Shown: piece by piece, positions 1-12,400 of the stretch
Position numbering within the stretch: the first letter of the stretch is position 1
How the letters are laid out: each line of letters starts with the position of its first letter
NCBI GenBank assembly: GCA_905160935.1
Contig: CAJHZI010000425.1
Span: 986,001 to 1,050,000 of the forward strand
Origin: Enchytraeus crypticus
Lineage: Eukaryota; Annelida; Clitellata; Enchytraeida; Enchytraeidae
DNA length: 64,000 nucleotides
Direction: 5' to 3'
Made by a program: the position numbers and the translations under genes
The notes under the pieces: model-generated
Told to the model about the DNA's origin: nothing
Database searches by the model: none
The model's input: only the letters and a program-made list of their open reading frames with translations

Positions 1-2400
1 GCCTAATAAAGAAAGCACTACCCACCAGTGTGTCAATCCAATCTCAATTAATAGGCTTCAATTGCTAAATTTAATTAAACTTTCAGAAGAGAATCTGCTT
101 CTTATTCAGAAGAGAATATAGCTTCTGACGCGATTTGTCGTTGCTTTCATCAGTTCAAGGTTAACAGCCTTTACAAACATTCATTGAACGTTTATGTTAC
201 TAAAATTTGCCTCATATTTTCCTGATATACTTTCACCAGTAAGAGCAACCAACGCTCGCGTGTAATTAAACCGAACCTCTATAATACAAATTAAATTAGT
301 CGGTCAGTTCTAGCAACTGTTTATGGGATTGGAGACAAACTAATAAAATAGGATATAAAATTCTATTTTACTAGTTTGTCTCCAATCGCACTTTACTTAC
401 TTATCTCCAAACTTCGTTGCCGTGACAAAGTTTCGTAGGTTATTGACACAGGAGCGTATCATCTTTAATCTACACAACTCCATCACCGCCAATTAGCGGA
501 ATCCTCTGGAGACCATTGTGGAAAAGATTTTATCGCGGAATTGGCGCAAGGAAGTCAATGACACATGCGTCGAAAGATCTGATTAATTGGAGATCGTATT
601 TTTTACTGAAAAGATAAATGAGTCTGTTGGAAATACTAAATTTCAAGGTTTTTCTCTTGCTGAAGCGAGTAACGGAAATGCCGTGGGGATTTCAACGAAC
701 CATTTTTAAAGTCTTCTTGTTAGAAGATTCGTTTTGTAAGGGCAAAAGGCGGAGGCTGACGAATAAAAGAACTAAGTTCTTGTGGAAAACTAAACGCTGA
801 GATATTGCCTGCGATCAAATATGTTGCTGGAATGTTGAAATTTGAAGCAAAAAGGGAAGAAGAGAAAAGCGAAAGAAATATTTCACAACAGAGCAGGGTA
901 TAATAGGAAAATAGGAAAAATAGGAAATCAATTTTGAAAATGAGAATAATCATAAGTAAAATACGACAATTAATATGAGCACACGACAACTAAATAATAT
1001 AATAGCTCTACTTTTACTTCTCAAATATCTCTCTAAGTGAACAAGAGACATGGCGTATAGCCTTTCACAAGAATTCGATACTCAACTTTCTTATTAATCA
1101 ACATATGCGAAAATGTTATTAAGTGATCCAGCATCTTTTGTCTCAATCTGGCTCTACATGTAGATGTCTACTTGCGTCTTTCACTTGATCTAACTAGTCG
1201 TAGTGTAATATTTTATAATTCTTTCTGGATAATTAAGAATCATCAAGGTCCTAATGGTCTCAAAAAACAACATTATCAAGAGTTAAGGTCCAATGGTTGA
1301 TTGCATTGTAAGAGTCATCATTTAAAATATCTCCTAGTGATTTCGTTTTATATAGATAACCCCACCCCCTTGTGGTGGTTCACTAATATCTCTCACTCTC
1401 TCTCTCTCTCTCTTTTAGTGCACTGCCCACTGGCAGGTCCATGGTGCATTTCACCCCACCCCCACTTGTGATGGTTCGTATTAGTTCTCAGCATATGGCA
1501 GACACACATTCGCCGTGGGAATCCAATTTCTTCATTATGAATAAGAGATAAAGCCTCAAACACTCTACGATAAATTCTCTACTGCTTTACGCTTGAGGGC
1601 AATCATCGTACATGACAAATAACTTACTCGCTCAAATACAAGCTATCTAATTTTTAATATTTTATCATGTTTAATGGAGTATATCATGCAAACGCATCTC
1701 TGTACTATACAACAATTACTTTCAGTAAAATTAGCGATATACATTGTATAGTATAAAATAGAATAAAATAATAAGAAGAATTACAAAACTAAATAAAAAT
1801 CCTCTTTACTCTGGCTAATATTATCAATATAAATTAGCAGTACTATAATAGTAAACTCATATGGAATTCACTATTATTTGTTGATTAATTACTATGCAGT
1901 ACTATTTTGACGAAGGAGTCAACATAAGAAATAAAATTTGTATATAATTAGAAATAGATTTAAAATTAACATCTAGTACAAATAAGAGTAATCACATATG
2001 TACATACAGATGTAAATTTAAAATTAAAATTAAAATTATTCTTCTTATTCCCATTTTTAGCCTCACTTCTACGTCTTATAATATTTCATCAAGTTCTAGC
2101 TGTAGGTTTGTTAATTTATTCAAGTGGTAACAGAGAAAGACTGTAAGTTATGTAATTTCAGTAAGGGTCTTGCACATATTGCAAAATATAAAAGAGGTAA
2201 TTTACATGTATATGAAAATATGATATGATCCCATCATATGATATATATATCTCGCTATTTGGTAGTATACTGTATATCTCTAGATTTTATATAGGGAGAT
2301 ATATTATGATATTTTATGTTTTCAAATTATATGAAATTGCTAAGCACGAATATCAGTGCATGGGTTAAGCCTGCAGTATGACATGTTAGGTGTTCAACTG
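1..2400. other. AT-rich non-coding sequence upstream of ANKFN1
   Basis: No exon, SINE or element recognised except the fragment near 1388-1450 and two related C-rich motifs (CACCCCC near 1360 and 1460). Open frames here are short and look like chance. Confidence 0.5.
1388..1450 (-). mobile_element. (TC)n tract joined to a retrotransposon 3' tail fragment
   Basis: A CT run followed by TTTTAGTGCACTGCCCACTG and GGTCCATGG, the same as the tail of the RTE-like fragment at 56240. Probably a heavily 5'-truncated insertion with a microsatellite tail. Confidence 0.4.
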
Positions 2401-2479
2401 TAGATGAGTGAATACAGGGTTCAATTCCTGTTTTCATACCATCGCTGATACGCTTTCGAGACAAGAAACTAGCGTAAAA

Positions 2480-2677
2480 CTATCTTTTCGGCATTACCAA
2501 TTGGCTGAGAAAATATCCTGCCGGTAGTTTTAGAGTCACTCGGCCACTTGCATGTCTGCAACGTAACTCTTCTCCACGAGAAATTGTTTGTAATTTCCGG
2601 TCTGGAAGCGTAGTGACAAATAATCGACCAGCGGCTAAACAAAATACAACCGAATTGTTCCAGGAACCAGCAGCCAT
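2480..2677 (-). CDS. Small hypothetical ORF, 65 residues
   Basis: ATG at 2677 (MAAGSWNNSVVFCLAAGRLF) to TAG. The stretch is GC-richer than its surroundings and holds no SINE. No family recognised. It may be a fragment of an old retrocopy. Confidence 0.15.
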   Translation of the reverse strand: MAAGSWNNSVVFCLAAGRLFVTTLPDRKLQTISRGEELRCRHASGRVTLKLPAGYFLSQLVMPKR

Positions 2678-2990
2678 AGCTCTGCTCCTAGCTAAATGTG
2701 GCTAAATTATTTCCGACAAAATCTCTATTTAGTGGCTAATGAAATATAGATGAACCAAATGATATAAGTATGCCGTAACCTATATTTGAAAAAAGTAATA
2801 GTAGACCAAAGGGGTAGACCAAATCTTTAATTCCTTTTGTAATTCTTTAGCTGCTTCAAAAGTCAGGAGCAAACAAGCCTAGTATTAAATACAACAAATT
2901 ATTCAGGTAAATAGAAATCTTCCTCTTCTTACGAATATCTTTAATAATTTCTGAAAGATTTGCTCATAATTATGAGTTTGAGATTGCATT

Positions 2991-3130
2991 AAAGCTGGTA
3001 AAGCTATGGTTAACATCATCTTCCTCACTCGAAAGTGATGTCAGTGACGGGAGAGCTCAAGATTTGAACCCGCACATACTGATCCGCGGTCGAGTATCTT
3101 ATCGACTTCGTCACTGGCTCCAGCCAGTGG
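2991..3130 (-). mobile_element. SINE-A copy, near full length
   Basis: Minus-strand head GAGCCAGTGACGAAGTCG (A-box region), B box GGTTCAAATC, core GTGAGGAA and end TTTACCAGCTTT. tRNA-derived by its internal RNA polymerase III promoter boxes. Confidence 0.75.
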
Positions 3131-3264
3131 TGAAGAGCTGCCAATATAAAGCATGAGTAAAGCCTCAATGAATTGGATATTTCATCTCATTTTCTCTCTC
3201 TCTCTCTCTCTCTCTCTCAATATTCTATTGTAACGAGATTGAGATGGTTTATTGGCCGTTGTAG

Positions 3265-3411
3265 TAGCTCGAGGTGGGACCTGGCACGAGGGAGGCTGAC
3301 TCGATGGTCTCGCCGCAGATCGAGCATCAAGGATCGCTCGACGGGGGGAGCGGGGGCCCCCGGGGAGCAGAGACGAGCCGCCCCCCGACAACGCTCAATG
3401 AGCCTGGATGC
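3265..3411 (+). CDS. ANKFN1: ANKFN1 exon (first visible), basic Arg/Ser-rich
   Basis: A GC-rich island in AT-rich surroundings, ending in the donor GC|GTGAGT in phase 2, which matches the next exon. The readable peptide is basic (LTRWSRRRSSIKDR) and ends SMSLDA. The acceptor could be the TAG before 3265 or the one before 3268. A (TC)n run about 45 bases upstream may serve as the pyrimidine tract. This N-terminal part is poorly conserved, so the exon rests on phase, composition and position. Confidence 0.6.
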
Positions 3412-6400
3412 GTGAGTAGCAGAAGTAATAGATACCGAGGGCTGGAAAAATGTCATAATTAATTCACTAAATCAATAAATAAATCAGATTGTTGATCAAT
3501 TATTTCAATTAGTCAATATAGCAATCAATAGGCTATCACTCGTTATTCAACTTATTATGATTTAACGTCCTGTTCCACGTCTTGATAAAGACGAGCAGGG
3601 GCGGATCCAGGAATCTTTTAAGGGGGGGCCGAAAATATTTTTTGAGAGTGTACACATTTTTTGCTTACGCCACGCCTTCTTCGGGGTATGTGACGAAACT
3701 AGAAAAAATGCTGTGGGGGGGTAAATTTTTCACTACTTCGCTCGGCTCACAGAGCGAGTGTATTCCCGTATCTTACCCCCCCCCCCCAGTCTACCCGTAC
3801 TAAAGTCTGGGGAAAACCTAAAATTCCTAAAATCCTACATTTGTTGTGGACAAAAGCAGGTTAATATTTTCACCTTCGAAGAAACTCAGCGGATCTGGGC
3901 GAATTGCAAAAATGACCTAATTTTGGCGGTATGGGCCCCTCCTAGCCGTGGCTGTTTGCACCACTGCTCCGGGATAGAGTTCACATTTTTTACTCAAACC
4001 CTTTTCTCCTCTTATACGTTGGTTTATGTGAAAATTAAGAGGTAGTGAAACGGTCAACCTTTTTTGGCCCCCCCATCCATACAGGCCTCCTAGTGTGCAA
4101 ATATATAGGACCCTAGTGGGGTCCACATTTGAAAAAATTCGAACAATAGTAGAACTAAGTTCCCTCTCTACCCCCCCCCCCCCCCAACCACTGCCCTTAC
4201 AAACATATTTATACATACAAATTATCATAGAAACAATGAAAATATAGTTTACCTTTCTTCGACGGACCTAGGGGGGGCCCGGGCCCCCTGGGCCCCCCCT
4301 GGATCCGCCACTGAAGACGATATATTTTATAAAGTTGGAGAAATCGATAATAATATAATAATTTAAGGTTCTCAAGAACAGCACTTATAAACTTAAAACT
4401 TCAAATTTGGTACAGATTTCTTAAGCTAGGTTCAAATACAGTAACATATGACAATAAGGAATTCATGTAACCATAAAATAAAGACTACCTTGATTTCATT
4501 TGATTCCTCAGAACGTTTTAGATAAATAGCGTTAAAAACTAGACATTATTTCGGAGAAATAAAGACCATGCATATATTTGTGCTACTCATAAATGATTCG
4601 TACAGGGCTGAGGAACTCTGGACTTCCACTAAGGACGCTATGGAGCTGCTGCATCCATCAGGATCTGCGTCCACGAGTCCCAGTCTTAGAGAACAGGTCG
4701 CCAAGGCCAACAGGATCCTTCGACGTTCGCATCGCTTGGGAGGTCTGTTCATGTTCTAGCGTTATTACACAGATCTGTTACTTTAAATTTACGAACAACT
4801 AACTATAATTATTATTCAACATTGCACGTGGTTTTAACGTCGTCTTTTCGCTGCTGAAGATAATGTTTGAGACATCTAAAGCTGATTAGATAACCACGTA
4901 AAGATTTGAAGTCCAAGACACATTTTAATTAGAAAAGACCGAAGAAAAAAGACGTTCTTAAACTATGAAAATTCGTTAATTTTATAGTATTTCAAGAGAA
5001 AATATTTGCGTTTTACACGAGATCATGGACGGTGTTTGAACAGCTCAAGCAAAATTGATTTATTTTATATATTCCGACTACACAAACAATATAACATATG
5101 CAATATAAAATTATCAACTGCTCAGTTTTAGCAGTCAAGTTATTCAATGAAATAGAATTGTATAATTTCGGTTTTGTTTTGTTTCAATTGGACTGCATAT
5201 TTTTATTTTTTATTTGAAAGGATCTTTATACAAGAATAGAAAGAACAATATTACCGGTGATGTATCAGGGAGCAAAGATAAACAGAAGCGCTCATCTGAC
5301 ATTATGCAAGGTTTGGTTTTAATGATGTTTGGCTATTAGAAAATCTGTTTTTGACGTTTAATAATTTGTGTAAGATTTTTAAAAATTTGTATTGAAGTTG
5401 GCGATTTTCAAAATAGTTATATTACTATGACCTGACATATGGTTAGTAAGCTGTTAATATAATGGCCTTTTTAACTTTATACCTGAGAATTTTTGATCTC
5501 ATGGCGTTTTTACAATTTAGAACCGTATACCAGTTTTTCGCATAGAATGCCTGTTCAGAGATAATAATAAAATGGCACTGCACTAAACAGACAAATGTGA
5601 TACCCAGATCTTTTTCTCCGAAATGAAGAAATTTTAAACCTTAGCGAAAAATTGAAGAAAATATTAAATGTTTAGAGGAAAACAAAAACATCATGAAACA
5701 AAAGGCATCGGTCGTTGAACAGGAGTTGGCATATGGAGAGCACTCTTAAGTAGACTAGGTACTAATTGACGAATAGACTTAGACTTAAAAGACTTAGACT
5801 TAAGATACTTAGACGAGATAATAGACTTTGACTTAATAGACTTCGACTTAGTGGACTTAGACTTAGTAGCATTAAACTTAATAGATTTAGACGAGATAAT
5901 AGACTTTGACTTAATTTATATACTTTGACTTAATAGACTTCGACCTAATAGGCAGAGACGAGATAATAGACTGCGACTCAATAGACTTAGACTTTATAGA
6001 CTAAAAATTGATTACAACATTTAGATAGATACAAATTTTGCTCATACAGCAAAAACATCAATCTTGGCATCATCCATGCTTTCTCAGGAAGGAGAACGTA
6101 GATCATGGAAAGTGCGATTCAGTCGTATTATATAGGATTGTAGGTGTATAGATGAGGTGTAATATCTCAGTCCGAATAAATAATAACAATGGCTTACTTA
6201 CCGAATCCGTAACTAGTTAATCATCCTGGGCTCTATCATATATACTACGAACATTTGCATGCAATGTATGTTTTGATTTTGATATTCGTAATATTAGAAA
6301 TTTTCATAGACGACAGTAGCGCTCTAATCATGCTGCTGTTGTTGTTTGTTTAGTGTTCGATGTTCTCATAAACAATTACTGTAGAGTAGTGATGTTGCTG

Positions 6401-9400
6401 TAGCGCTGTTCGAAGCCGTTGAAGATGGAGATTTGGTTAGAGTGCAGGATATGCTCACAGAGGCAGATTGGAATGACCTGGATATAAACAGGTGTGTGTG
6501 CGCACGTATGTATGGTTGTATGCGTGTATGTGTGTGTGTGCATGTCTGTATGGTGGCATGCGTGTATGTGTGTGCACGTATGTATAGTGGTATGTGTGTA
6601 GGCCTATGTGTGTGTGTCAAAGACGCATCTTCTAAAAATATAGAACGCCATTACAAGCCGATCTACTGAAGCTATCTGCAGAAAAATAAATTGTGCTGAA
6701 GAGAACTTATGTTTTAATTACACGGTGCCAGTCAGATGTTCTGTATCTAAGGTTTTCCATAGGCATTTGTAATGAGCTCCCATATGAAACTAAGTGGAAA
6801 ATTAAATTGTGATACAATTTTATTTGATCATAGCCTACCTACTAGCTTTTAGTGTATAAAGCTGGTAAAGCTAATGCTAACCTCAGTTTCCTCACTCGAA
6901 AGCGATGTCAGTGACGGGAGAGCCCAGGAATACTGCCATCAATGGATGCACTTTAAATAAAGAATTTAAACACCGTCTAATCTTTCCTAGACCATAATAA
7001 ATGTGAGAGATTTATATCATTATAGTCCAATATTGTCCCACATTTTATTGTATTTTCACAATTCACATAGAATTTATGTGCGGTAGCTTTATGTGAATTT
7101 GTATTGCAGTGTTAACTCTGACGACTTGACATGTCTTGATACGGCCATGCTCACAAACCACGCCCACATTGCTCGTCTGCTCATCCTTCACGGAGCTCAA
7201 GAAAACCGAAAACGTGGGTGTTAAACTTTCACTTTTCTGTTTTCCGAAGGGTCATGCATTTTTAATCATTACTTCAAAGCTTTCTGACTTTACGTAAGGA
7301 TCGTTTGTTGTTGTAGCGGCCTTTTTTTCTCTAACAAGTCTCTAATAATTTATACATCATTATACAGAAAAGGAAAGAAGAAATGACAGGAGCAGCATGT
7401 GAATTATTGATGTAAGCGCAATTACATTACAGTAGAAACACTAGCGCAATATTAAAGCAATAGAACGTGATCCGCAGCTGAGATCTGTTAAGGAGTTAGA
7501 TTTCCCAACAAGTTAAGCAGAATGCATAAATTTGCTTAAGTCCGACACCAGAAAATTCTGAGTCAGGTGTAATAATATTTGACGGTTTAGTAGTACTATT
7601 CATCTTTCTAAAGATTATGTCATATTCATAGCCGACTTTTCTGATATTGGTAGTAATTTGAAAATATGCTTATTATAAAGTATCTGCAATTAAAGATATT
7701 ACATGAGATACTCTACATGTATGTATTTAAAATAATAATACTTCTCCTGTTCAACTTGACATTCAGTAGTTTACGGACAAATGGTATTGCTTCATTGCGC
7801 TCATGTCCTTTATGAAGTAGGCTAACAAGAGAGTGTAGCACATTACTAGAGCGTGAGACTCTGAATCGTTGGAATTAGACTCAAATCCATGTACTTGATT
7901 CCATGTTCAATGTACTTGTATGTCGTATGTGTATGCTCTATATTGGTGCGTATATTTGTTGTATGTATAGTCTATGTTGTTATGTATTTTTAAATGTTGT
8001 AAGCTCTATGTGGTTGTATGCATTTGAATTCCGTATGTATGTTTAATGTTGTTGCGTGTATTTAAATGCTATATCTATACTCTCTGTTATTGTATGTATT
8101 TGGATGCTGTATTTATACTCTCTGTTGTTGCATATATTTGGATGCTGTATGTATAATCTATATTCCTGCATTTATTTGAATGTTGTATAGATAGTCAATG
8201 TTGCTGCATAAGAATGTTGTATATAGGCTCTATATTGTTGCATCATTGCATGTATTTGAATTTTGATTATATAGTCTATATTGTTGGAGTACTTGTATGT
8301 TGATGTACGTTCTATGTTATTGTTGTTGTTGTACACACAGTACAAGAGTCAGTGGGACAGATGGTGAGGCACGTTGAGGGACTGTACGGAGAGGCGGCGC
8401 TGAGAGTCTCGGAGCTGAGACTGGCCCTCAGCTCATCTACTTCCTCGAGCAACAACCAGTCCAGTCTGCTGAAGGTTAAATTAACCCTAAGTAATTTAAT
8501 AAAAATCTTAAATCTGCATTTATATATTGTTATCAGATTCCAGTTATTTTATTGTTTGATGGCAACAACCAATCCAGTCTGAAGAAGGTTAAATTAGCTA
8601 AACTTAGTTTCATAAAAATCTTAAATCTGCATTTATATATTGTTTATATTAGTCAGATTCTATCTGTATGAAGTCTTTTATCTTTATGATTTTGCCTGAT
8701 GATCTCAATGAAATAGAAGGTTAATATCCAGAGAAATAAAGAACTTTCATAGCTTATTATTTATTGAGGGCATATTAACAAACAATATCAATGATGCAAC
8801 ACTGAAATTTGAACAAATGAACATGCAGTTAATCCCAGGTCCAAAAGCATTTCGAAAATGTATTCTATCATCAACTCTATACGATCCGATAACTTTAAAT
8901 TAATTGTTACTTTTTCGACAACTTCGAAATAAATCAACTGTTTTACATTATACTTATGTGCAATTAAATGACTAAAGATAGCAAAACCTACATTTAATGG
9001 ATCTATCCTGCGGGAATCAAAATGTAAAGTATTATAAAAAATATGACCTAGTAAATGCATGTAAAGGCTGGTAAAGCTAATGTTAACGTCAGTTTCCTCA
9101 CTAGAAAGCGATGTCAGTGACGGGCGTGCCCAGTATTTGATCCCCGCATATGCATGTACAGATCCGCATTGAATATCTTACCGATATCGCCACTGGCTCC
9201 AGCCAGTGAACAGTTATTTCTTCTGGTGCTAAATGCAATACGTTATTTACTGTTTAACCACCAACATCTATCTGCAATATCTAATATATAAATATCTGCA
9301 ATAAATAATAAGATGAGGTAAAGAAATGTCGAAATTTTTCTACGAAAAAAAATACTTCAACCGCTGACTGATGCCGTATATCACAAGTCATTTAATGTGC

Positions 9401-12400
9401 TACTTTATTTTGCAGGAAAATGAGAAATCTTTGATTCATTGGCAGCTGAGGAAAAATTTGTTCAGTCAGATGAAATCTGTTCTCGTCTCTTCAAGTAATA
9501 TAACTATCTGCTTTCTTATTACCCGATACCTTAAACCTGTTTTCTTACGGCCTGCTTTATAAAAGTGCGCTTTCTTACTGCCTACTTTCATACTGCCTGC
9601 TTTCTTACTGCCTGCTCGATAACTCGGCGCTTTTCTATTTATCTAATTAATTTTTGCAAAATTGAGTCTGCAATTTGAGTTGAGATTATTAATTTTAGCC
9701 AGAGAGAAACTTTGAAATTAATTAATTAATTTTAACCAAATCAGTGCGCTTAGTTTGCTATTTGTTCTAGTTGAATTTTAACTACTTCTGTCATTTAGAA
9801 TACTTCCTTGTTTTATATTATCTACGTTTAGTGTATACGTATTTTATTTTGATATTTTTCTAAACATTATATTTAGAAAAAAATATTTATAAATATTTGA
9901 CTTGACATACTGATCATATTACTGATTGTATAACTATGGTATTCAGTAATATTCATAATTTTAGCAAACTATGTTTCATAAATAATTAATATTTAATAAA
10001 TAATTTTTTGTGGGATACGGTCTTTAAGAGAGGTATGAAAATTAGGGGATTAATTGGTGCTAAGGTATGGGATAGAGAGATGTGGAGAAGGTCTCTTATT
10101 ATCCCGACCCAATCTAAACTAGGTTTTAAGGGAAGATGATGATGGTGATTTAATAACCTGGAGCCAGTGGTGATGTCTATAAGACATTCGACCGCGGATC
10201 ATTATGTGCGGGGTTCAAACCCTGGGCTCGCCCGTCACTGCCATCGCTTTCGAGTGAGGAAGCTGACGTTAACATTAGCTTTTTATCAGCTTTAATAAAT
10301 AATGTATGCTGTTTATATGACAATACTGATGTCGTACAGTTTTTGAAATCTCATTGTTTCTCTTTTCTAAGATCCACCCAAAGAACCTGAGAGTGTAATT
10401 CTGAACGTCTCGGGTGAGAGTTCAATCACCATCACATTCCTCGAATCAGCTGATACATCTCATGGCCTAGCCACACACTACAGGGGTAAGGCTAACAATT
10501 TATACGTGAACATTTTCAGATTAATTTAAGTGCCACAAAATGATAACCAGCGGAGCTTAGCTTTTTTACAAAACAGAAATTGTTAGTCATTGTCCATCAC
10601 ATTGTGGATGATTTATCTGTTTCAATTTCCATCTTTCCATTTCTCTCTCTTTCTCTATTCCTATTTCTCCCTGTCTATATCTCTCTCTTTCTCTCTCTCT
10701 GTCTCTCTCTCTCTTCCACTTTCTCTCTTTCTATTTAATCTCTTGCAATTTCGCTTCTAATTTCAGTTGAGTGGAGTAAGACGGAAACATTCGAGACCTT
10801 ATATGGTTGTAAGATTGTGGATGAGCCGGATTTTGAAACGACTACAAACGAGAGATTTGGCTACCGGATCTACATAACGAATCTGTCCCAGGGAGAACTC
10901 TACTACATCCGGTTGTCAGCAGGAAACTTCAGCGGATACAGTAAAAGAGTCCCAAGCTCTCCACCTTGCGGGAGACCTTCAAGTATGGGACACAAGTTTA
11001 CATCTATCAACGATCAGTCAATCAATCATCGAGTAGTTAATCAATCAATCAATAATAATTTAACGTCCGGTTCCTCGCCATGAGGCAATGACAGGAACGT
11101 GATTAACGGCCATATAAAGCTAGAAGCTAACGTTGACGTCAGTTTCCTGACTCGTAAGCGACGATAGTGACGGGCGAGCCTACGATTTGAACCCCGCACA
11201 TACTGATCCGCGGTCGAGTACCTTAACGACGTCGTCACTGACTCCAGCCAGTATATAGTTATACAGTAACATTATTATCTGTAACTATAATAAAGTAACT
11301 ATAATAAATGACTTTTTTCACTTTTGCAAAATTTGACTCGATTTTGCACAGTTTGGCGGAACCAGTTTTTATATATCAACGATCAGTGGATCAACCACAG
11401 AGTATTTACTGGCTTTTACAATTATGGCTTTATGTACACAATTGTCTGAATTATGTAACTATAATAAAAAGTTACATTTCATTTTTGCAAAATTTGACTC
11501 GATTTGCAGCAATGGTGATATATCGTTATTCGATTCACAACAAATTATTTAGTAAATGAAACTAAAAACAAATTTGCTAAAAATTGTGCAAAATCCAGTC
11601 TAAATATCAGCAATTAAAGCTGTCGCTAAGTCATCACGCCAATGCACACTAAAATGGAATATATGCAGTCTATATAAAAAATTGTTCATGGGCTTGAAAG
11701 TTTTGAAGTAATTTTATAAATTTTATATACAGATTTCTTTCTATGTTACTGCACTTTGGATCGAGAATTCGCTATGTTAAAACCAGTCAACTTTATAGGA
11801 GTTACATGTATAACAGATCCTTCATGGATTTTGTATATAGGCCTACATATGTAGTAATCTGTCATCTTCCTCGAGCCCATGCTTAAAGAAATACTATAGA
11901 GTAAAATGCTTTGATTAAGTCATAACATTTTTATCCTGTTTCATCATGCCATTCATATGCTTAATGTTTAATGTTTAATTGAGTATATCATGCAAAGGAA
12001 TCTCTATACTTAACAACAGTTACAGTAAAACGTGCAATATTCAATAAAACGCACACAGTAAAAATCACTAAAAAACCAAATAACTATCATACGTAACGTA
12101 GCTTAAATATTGGAATCTGATAAATTTATTAGTGAGTAGAATTTAAATGGAATGATCTAGCTAAACTATGTGTCGTAAGACTCTTCTTAAAGCTATCAGG
12201 CTTATCAGAGTGTCTGTTTCTTATGCGCCATTACGTTTCACAGATTGGAGAGAACAGAGCGGAATGAAGCCGCGCTGCGATGGAAAGATTCAGCTTATGG
12301 ATCAGCTCTTTCAAGACTTGAAGGACTTAAGACTCCCTGATGCTGCAGAAATTAAAGGTATGATGAAAGTTAATAAATTAATTATAAAATAACTCCTTTG

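Noticed and set aside
2375-2445. tRNA-like stretch with GGGTTCAATTCCTG
   Set aside because: The possible B box is present but no credible A box or paired arms. At most it is an old SINE or tRNA pseudogene, too weak to list.
4546-4802. Alternative frames over the ANKFN1 exon at 4606-4742
   Set aside because: Only the frame reading AEELWTSTKDAMELL keeps phase with both neighbouring exons.
10161-10294. tRNA gene suggested by the GGTTCAAACCC B box
   Set aside because: The same sequence recurs about eleven times with a non-tRNA body, so it is a SINE head. No cloverleaf with intact acceptor and anticodon arms was seen.
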